Shown piece by piece: positions 58,079-64,000 of a stretch of DNA of 64,000 bases (position 1 is its first letter; each line of letters starts with the position of its first letter). Location of the stretch: positions 3,495,896-3,559,895 of the forward strand of contig JAJEKV010000016.1 in NCBI GenBank assembly GCA_021234155.1, given 5' to 3'. The notes beneath the pieces were generated by a model. The model was not told the origin of the DNA and ran no database searches. It was given only the letters and a program-made list of their open reading frames with translations. The DNA comes from Isoetes taiwanensis (lineage: Eukaryota > Streptophyta > Lycopodiopsida > Isoetales > Isoetaceae). The translations under genes and the position numbers were made by a program.

Positions 58079-58790
58079 ATGTTCGATATAGACGGTGCAC
58101 ACAACGCCGCCTGGCAAACGCCCTCGAATGCCAGTAGGCTAACACCTGAACAGGAACTGATGTTAATGAAGAGGCAATTAGGCGAGTTGCAAGCCTATGT
58201 GTTGCATGCCAATCCACCCCAGCATATACAAGAGGACGGACCGGAGTTACCTTCGCAACCGCCAAGTCCGCCTGTACAGCAGCCATCTCCACCTGAAACC
58301 AGCCCTGTACCTGCACGACGGAGGTCCCGTTCTAAACGTCGTCGCAGCTCCTCCAGGGATAGCGCCACCTCCTCCCAATCAGCCACTTCTGTATCTTCCG
58401 AGTCGTCCGTATCAGCTGGTGACCATGCAAAGCGCCGGGATAAGGAATACCGCAAGACGGTTGATACGGCCATAACTAGTATATGGAAGAATAGGAAACT
58501 GACCCAGTTTGATGGGAAGTCTAGAGGAGGACTGAATGCAGAATCCTAGTTAGACGAAATGAAGGAATTTGGAAAATCCTATGGCATGACAGAAAAGGAT
58601 ACGGGAAAAGTTGCTACCACCAACCTTACAGGAGCTGCCCGTATTTGGTGGAAGGGCTATGCAAGAGCCAAGCACCTTGACAGAAGCAGATGCAAATTTA
58701 AGAAGTTTGCCAAAGCCTTTAAGTCGCATTATGTGCCTCATGCGCACAAATGCCTAGATAGATAGATAGATAGTAGTAGAGCAAAAGGGT
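58079..58790 (+). pseudogene. Chromovirus Gag N-terminal and central part, two stops
   Basis: Starts MFDIDGAHNAAWQTP, then a Pro/Ser/Arg-rich region and the capsid-like segment beginning KLTQFDGKSRGG. A TAG at 58,547-58,549 replaces a position where retrotrans_gag usually has Trp. The next piece includes TNLTGAARIWWKGYARAK. A run of GATA units at 58,754-58,773 creates further stops and appears to be slippage expansion. Gag then resumes in the next frame with the segment [13 protein letters not shown]. Confidence 0.8.
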
Positions 58791-61083
58791 ATGTCGGTTC
58801 AGGCTTACACGGATGAGTTTATGCGCCTGAGGCTGTATGTACCTGGGATGAATGAAAAGAGGGCGGTGGAAGGCTACATTGAAGGGTTGGCCCCATCAAT
58901 CAAACGAATGGTTAAGGCCATAGACCCGAAATCTGTTGCGGAGGCTGAGGCTAAAGCATTGAGCCTCGAAGAGGAGACACCAAGGAACCAGTATCCGCGT
59001 CCTGCTCCTTACTCGCAGCCACGGCCGTCCACACCTTACAAACCCCGCTCGCCAAGTCCGGGGCCCTCTCACCAGAACTCTTATGGCCGCCAGGAAAAGA
59101 AAGTCACCTTCAGCACGACCGATAAACAGAGCAATGTCGGTAAAGAAGTTCGGAACCTCTTACAGTCCATTCCTAAAGAGGCCCGAGAACAGCTCCGTCG
59201 AGATAAGGCATGCTACAGGTGTATGCGGCCCGGACACTTCATGCAGAATTGTCCTTATGTCACGCAGACTGCCCAGCTGGCCATGGCCGACCTCGATTGG
59301 GACGATCTCGAATCAACACAACCTGTCGAGGAGGAGGCTCCTGATTACATTCACGGTGCGTCTCATATCCTTGCAGCTATAGAAACCGGCAATGCTGAAA
59401 GTCAGCCTGCTGTCATTTCCACTATAGGCCAAGTAGATAGTAAGTCTTTTATAATTCTTATGGATACGGGAAGTACACATAGTTTTGCTTCCCCTAGAAT
59501 GGCCCAAGTCTTACAGCTTGAAACATTGAGGTCCCGACCGAGGCCTGTCACTCTAGCCAGTGGTAAAGTCAGACATACGCATGGCCGTCGCATCAATCTC
59601 AAGATGCAGCTGCGGGGTGCACCAGTTGCTTTGGGTGCCGAGCTGATGGATATTGGCAAATACGACCTTATTGTCGGTATGGAATTCTTGGCATCTGCAA
59701 AGGCCAACATAGACTGCGAGAAACGGGAAGTTACCTTCAACACAGCTAATGGAGCCCGCGTGACTATAAAAGGTGAACCATTCAACCCTATTATGAAGTC
59801 TATGTCCATCAGGCAGTTAGATAAAGCTATACGCAAGGAAAAGCTCCTTTGCATCATCAGACTTGCCTCCATTGAGTCGGATGTTAAACAGAAGCAAGAA
59901 ATCGTTACGTTGCCAGAGGGAATTTCTAATCTTCTCCGAGAGTTTGGTGATCTTTTTCCGGACGAGATCCAGAAGCTTCCTCCTTTTAGAGGGGTAGAAT
60001 ATGAGATAGCTTTAGAGCCAGGTACTAAGCCTACCAGCAAGACCCCGTACTGTATGAGTCCTCCCCAGTTGGCAGAGCTTAAGAAGCAACTTCAGGAGTT
60101 ACTAAACCTAGGTTTCATTCGACCTAGTGTTTCGCCTTTCGGCGCTCCTATTCTTTTTGTTAAGAAAAAGGATGGCTCCTTGAGGATGTGTATTGATTAT
60201 TGGCAACTCAACAAGCATACCATCAAGAATCGCTATGCTTTGCCAAGAGCAGATGATCTAATGGACCAGTTGCAAGGGGCTAAGTATTTCTCAAAGATTG
60301 ACCTACGCTCCGGATACCATCAGATAAGAACTAAAGAGGAGGACATCCATAAACCCGCTTTTTGCACTAGATATGGGCATTATGAGTTTACAGTTATGCC
60401 TTTTGGATTGACTAATGCCCCAGCAACTTTTATGCGATTGATGAACGATGTCTTCCGCCAATACTTGGATGACTTTGCGGTTATTTTCTTTGACGACATT
60501 CTCATCTATAGTAAGACCCTAGAGGAGCACGAGAAACATCTTAGGTTGGCCCTGCAAAAGCTAAGACGTCATCAGCTCTTTGCCAAGTTCTCTAAATGCA
60601 AGTTTGCCACTCCCAGGGTTGACTATTTGGGCCATGTCATTTCGGCAGAGGGAATTGCTACAGATCCAGCAAAGATAGAGGCCGTAAGGGAATGGCCTAT
60701 CCCAAGAAATGTTTCCGAAGTCCGAAGTTTCTTGGGATTAGCAGGATATTATCAGAAATTTGTAAAGGATTTTGCAAAAATTGCAGCACCTCTTACGAAT
60801 CTTACGAAGCATGAGAAGGTGAAGGATTGGATAGAACACTGGAAAGCAAAGGTTCAAACAAGTTTCCAGCAGCTTAAATATGCCTTAACGTCAGCACCAG
60901 TCCTCATATTGCCCGATCCTGAGAAGGACAAACTAGTGGCAACGGATGCCAGCAAGATTGCCACCGGTGGAATCCTAATGTAGGAGGGGAGGGTTATTGC
61001 TTATGATTCAAAGAAAATGAATGAGACGGAGCAGCGCTACCTGACCCATGATCAGGAATTGTTAGCCGTTGTCCGTGCCCTGC
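58791..61083 (+). pseudogene. Chromovirus Gag C-term, protease, RT and RNase H start
   Basis: An open 730-codon frame to 60,983. It holds the Gag end, zinc knuckle [14 protein letters not shown] at about 59,209-59,250, aspartic protease MDTGSTHSF (Asp at 59,463), and reverse transcriptase motifs [29 protein letters not shown] and [10 protein letters not shown] (60,486-60,515, catalytic Asp pair intact). The RNase H start [11 protein letters not shown] follows. A TAG at 60,981-60,983 stops the frame where Gln is usual. The same frame continues to 61,083 with AYDSKKMNETEQRYL and the ELLAVVRAL region, where a foreign 100-bp insert begins. Confidence 0.9.
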
Positions 61084-61183
61084 TCAAGGCGAGATGGTCG
61101 CCATGGGAGGGGAAAGTCCCCGTATGTATACGGCCGAGGGCCGTATATATTCAGGGAGCGTCACAGTGGTATCAGAGCCCTGC
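61077..61183 (+). other. LTR-end plus primer-binding-site fragment inserted in RNase H
   Basis: Bases 61,077-61,179 match 56,253-56,355 of the same element (end of the 5' LTR, one spacer base and the primer-binding site) with four substitutions and no gaps. The insert is bounded by a 7-bp direct repeat GCCCTGC (61,077-61,083 and 61,177-61,183), giving a net insertion of 100 bp that shifts the frame. Confidence 0.9.
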
Positions 61184-62982
61184 GAACGTGGAGACACTAC
61201 CTTCTTGGTAGAAAATTCCAGTTGGATACGGACCATCAAAGTCTCCGTTATTTGTCCACCCAGCCCAATCTCAATCTCCGTCAGAGACGATGGATGGAAT
61301 TTCTGGAGGAATATGATTTTGACATTATGTATATGCCTGGCAAACACAATGTGGTTGCGGATGCGTTATCACGCCATCCCATGCTAACCCGAACCCATTG
61401 CAATGCAATCTCTACACTCACCAGTGAGTTTGGCAAGCAGATAGAGCACACCTTGGCCACGGATCCTGAATTATGTGAAGTTTGGAATAGTTTGGCTAAG
61501 GAAGCTCGCACGGATAAGGAGCGGGAAGCCTTTTGTGCGTATAAGAAAGAGGGCAACTTGTTATATTACAAAGACAAGTTGTGTGTGCCTGAGACTTCGG
61601 GAGTGCGTAAGCTAATCCTCCACGACACACACAACAGCCCTATAGCTAGACATGCAGGATTTATGAAGACCTACTTTAAGATTCGTTCCAGCTATTTCTG
61701 GCCTTCGATGAAAAAGAACATTGCCAGCTACATTAAGCAGTGTCAAGTGTGCCAGCAAACCAAAGCTGAGCAGTTAAGGATTCCAGGAGAGTTGCAACCC
61801 CTGGATGTGCCCAACGCCAAATGGGAAGTAATAACCATGGATTTCATTGTGGCCCTTCTACGTACTCTCCGTGGATATGATGCCTTAATGGTAGTGGTCG
61901 GCAAATTGTCAAAAATGGCCCATTTCTTGCCATGTCGTACCACGGATACAGCCTTTGATACTGCTTTGCTTTTCGCCAAGGAGATCTTCCGATTACACGG
62001 AATGCCACGAGTTATTATATCTGACAGGGATCCCAAATTTGTAAGCGCATTCTGGAAAGATTTCTTTGCCACCATCCAGACCAAGCTTGCTATGAGTACG
62101 GCATATCATCCTCAAACAGATGGTCAGATACAGCGTACCAATCGCATTATAGAGGATATGCTAAGAAGTTATGTGTGGAGTAAGCAATCACAATGGGCTG
62201 ACTATATTTATCTGGTCGAGTTTGCCTACAACAGCATGAAACAGGAGTCTTCCAGAATGTCTCCCTTTATGATAAATTACGGTTATCAATGTCGTACTCC
62301 AGACACATGGCATAACCCTGTTTCTAAAGTGGAGGTTTCTCAACAACTCCTCCTGGAGATGCAAGCTCTGGTCGAAGAAGTTCGTGGCTACTTATTAGCT
62401 GCATGCAGTCGTCAGAAGAGTGTAGCCGATAAGCACAGAACCCCACGCGTTTTACAGGTGGGCGAATCAGTTTGGCTTAAGATTAAGGTGAAACAAGCCA
62501 AGCTTAAGATTGGCAACTGCAAGAAGTTGGCACCCAGATGGGCTGGACCATTGAAAATTACTGAACGTGTTGGAGAGCAGGCATATCGCTTGGATCTGCC
62601 GCCCCGCTTGAAGATCCACAAGGTCTTTCACGTAAGTCTTCTGAAACAACACACCCCTGATCCAGAGGAGGTTTTGGATGCCCCAACCCTCCTCGAAATG
62701 ACGGAGGAGCAGCTGGAGATAGTGCCCGAAGCTCTTCTTGATCGAGCATATAAACAAACCAGAAGAACTCAAATGTTGCAATACTTGGTTAAGTGGAAGC
62801 ACTTACCAGTTGAGGATGCTACTTGGGTGATGAAGATAGACCTTGACAAGCATTATCCGGACTTCATGCGGGAATCTCAAGGCCGCACCATCAACGATGC
62901 TATCAACCCCGCAACCGGCGGTAAGCTTGGAAGCTTGATTGCCAAGAGTAGTGCTCTAGAGGGGTACATGCATCGTAAATAA
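61184..62982 (+). pseudogene. Chromovirus RNase H end, integrase and chromodomain
   Basis: After the insert the frame is open to 62,982. RNase H end: WRHYLLGRKFQLDTDHQSL. Integrase zinc finger: paired His in HDTHNSPIARH and CQVCQQTK. Catalytic core: Asp at 61,840 (MDFI) and Asp at 62,023 (SDRDPKF). The third position of the D-D-35-E triad (62,131-62,133) is Gln in TDGQIQRTN. A GPY-like region PRWAGPLKI follows. The C-terminal chromodomain reads LQYLVKWKHLPVEDATW; such domains guide insertion to heterochromatin. Inactive because of the frameshift and the changed triad residue. Confidence 0.9.
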
Positions 62983-63548
62983 TAATAGTTACCGATGATG
63001 AGATCACCTTGTGTTCTCTAGGACGTGGTGTACTGTCAATGTTGACCTGACCACGACTTGTTTGGAGAGCATATAGTAATCGGCTGCGTTCATCTCGGCT
63101 ATAAGGGGAACTTGACCATTCCCTATACCACAATGAATTGCAAACCATAGACATGATAGGTTCCCAGGTAGATAGAATTTTCTTTCATTTATTATAAGGG
63201 GGTGGTCCCTTCAACCACAACCTAATTATATATACTGATATACTGACATGTGCAGGCCAGTGAGCAGTACGTGACCTGCCCATGTTAGAGGGTTGCTGAT
63301 GGCCCGAACTCTTCAGTTTTATTTTGTCTACATGTTTTGTTTCTTCTTACTCCGTTTTTTATATTGGACTTAGGTCCTTGAACTTTGGATTATGATAATC
63401 ATGTGAAAATGCACCTTGGTGCTTAAACTGTTTCAACTTTAAGGTTTTAATATAATATTACTTCGGAAAAATAAGGGATTACCTTCCTCCTTTAATGTCA
63501 TATCCTATAAGTCTATCTAACCCTAATGCTGAGGACAGCATTAATTCT
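62983..63548 (+). other. Chromovirus 3' untranslated region
   Basis: No coding between the pol stop and the polypurine tract. Confidence 0.55.
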
Positions 63549-63561
63549 AAGGAGGGGAGAA
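63549..63561 (+). other. Chromovirus polypurine tract
   Basis: AAGGAGGGGAGAA immediately before the 3' LTR. Confidence 0.85.
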
Positions 63562-64000
63562 TGTGACGTTCCAAGTATTTATACGGTATATGTATAAATA
63601 CATTGACACGTCACCCAGTACAGATACGCCACCATGGGGTATGGTAACCTAGGGGGTTGACATAAAAGGGATTTAATTAGCTATGTTAATTAAACCATTA
63701 AGGATAATAACCTATGATTAAGGAAATTAATAATTAAGAAGGATAATTAAGCAAATTATGGTTTAGGAAGGCGCCACCTAGCCAAACTCGATTGGCCAGC
63801 ATGGGGACTACTATTTGGATCCAATTAGGTGGATCACCACCCCCGTATCAGCCAGAATCGAACCAGTTGAGCGCCCAAGGAGCAGTTGAGCGCCCAAGCA
63901 CTGTTGCTGACCTCACCAAAATCACTAAACAACCACTAGCTGTTGCTGCCGCCCTATCTACAGCACCATGGAAGCACCCCAGGATAACGGTTCCAGCCGA
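63562..64000 (+). repeat. Chromovirus 3' LTR, partial
   Basis: Matches 54,725-55,163 with seven substitutions and no gaps. Continues beyond the window. Confidence 0.92.

Larger units (their letters stand above)
54725..64000 (+). mobile_element. Chromovirus (Ty3/Gypsy) retrotransposon, right end cut by window
   Basis: 5' LTR (54,725-56,341), initiator-Met primer-binding site, an extra upstream reading frame, gag, protease, reverse transcriptase, RNase H, integrase with a C-terminal chromodomain, polypurine tract and the first 439 bases of the 3' LTR. The chromodomain places it among chromoviruses. The compared LTR stretch shows 7 substitutions in 439 bases. Gag and pol carry stops, one 100-bp insertion and a changed catalytic residue, so this copy is inactive. 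Confidence 0.93.

Noticed and set aside
59402-60040. 212-codon minus-strand frame in the chromovirus
   Set aside because: Shadow of the protease-RT frame, which has clear motifs on the plus strand.

Overview
The window is nuclear DNA of a land plant. The evidence is a dirigent-protein gene, a plant-type ABCB transporter with short GT-AG introns, an LRR receptor-kinase fragment of TMK type, and plant-style Copia, Gypsy/chromovirus, TRIM and LINE retroelements primed by initiator tRNA-Met. I cannot place it to a lineage. No intact host protein-coding gene was found. The window is a nest of transposable elements of several ages in AT-rich non-coding DNA, with a few decayed host genes.

Layout. 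1-6.2 kb: a 3'-complete, frame-broken L1-type LINE on the minus strand (poly-A tail at the window's left edge), followed by a 161-bp foldback and other inverted repeats. 9.06-14.61 kb: a dirigent gene on the plus strand, split by a Copia element (4,345 bp, identical 232-bp LTRs, 5-bp target duplication) and by a 695-bp hAT-like element (8-bp target duplication); it also has a premature TAG. 14.6-20.3 kb: a foldback, a degenerate satellite, a TMK-like receptor-kinase fragment and two opposed Copia scraps. 23.2-26.5 kb: an ABCB (P-glycoprotein-type) transporter on the minus strand with nine recognisable exons, a premature stop, and a deletion fusing the start of transmembrane domain 2 to the Walker B region of the second nucleotide-binding domain. 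A degraded inverted copy of its promoter plus exon 1 lies at 48.1-48.8 kb. 28-34 kb: MITE-like and tandem repeats. 34.1-37.9 kb: an AGATTC-rich satellite, a 587-bp tandem duplication, and an 1,808-bp solo LTR inside the second copy. 37.9-45.6 kb: an old minus-strand Gypsy element whose 5' LTR contains a 441-bp TRIM and a long TATC microsatellite. 45.6-46.9 kb: a decayed MULE/FAR1-like transposase fragment. 47.1-53.3 kb: a GATC-rich minisatellite, tandem repeats and hairpins. 54.7-64.0 kb: a large plus-strand chromovirus (5' LTR complete, 3' LTR cut by the window end).

The most unusual observations are four. First, a family of hairpins with conserved loops but differing, still-paired stems (28.7, 50.9 and 53.2 kb). 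Second, a probable spliced extra reading frame between the primer-binding site and gag of the chromovirus. Third, a 100-bp piece of LTR end plus primer-binding site lodged in that element's RNase H domain, which looks like a template-switch product. Fourth, a Copia element with identical LTRs whose reverse transcriptase has lost its catalytic core, suggesting mobilisation in trans. Nothing here forms a clear new multigene system.
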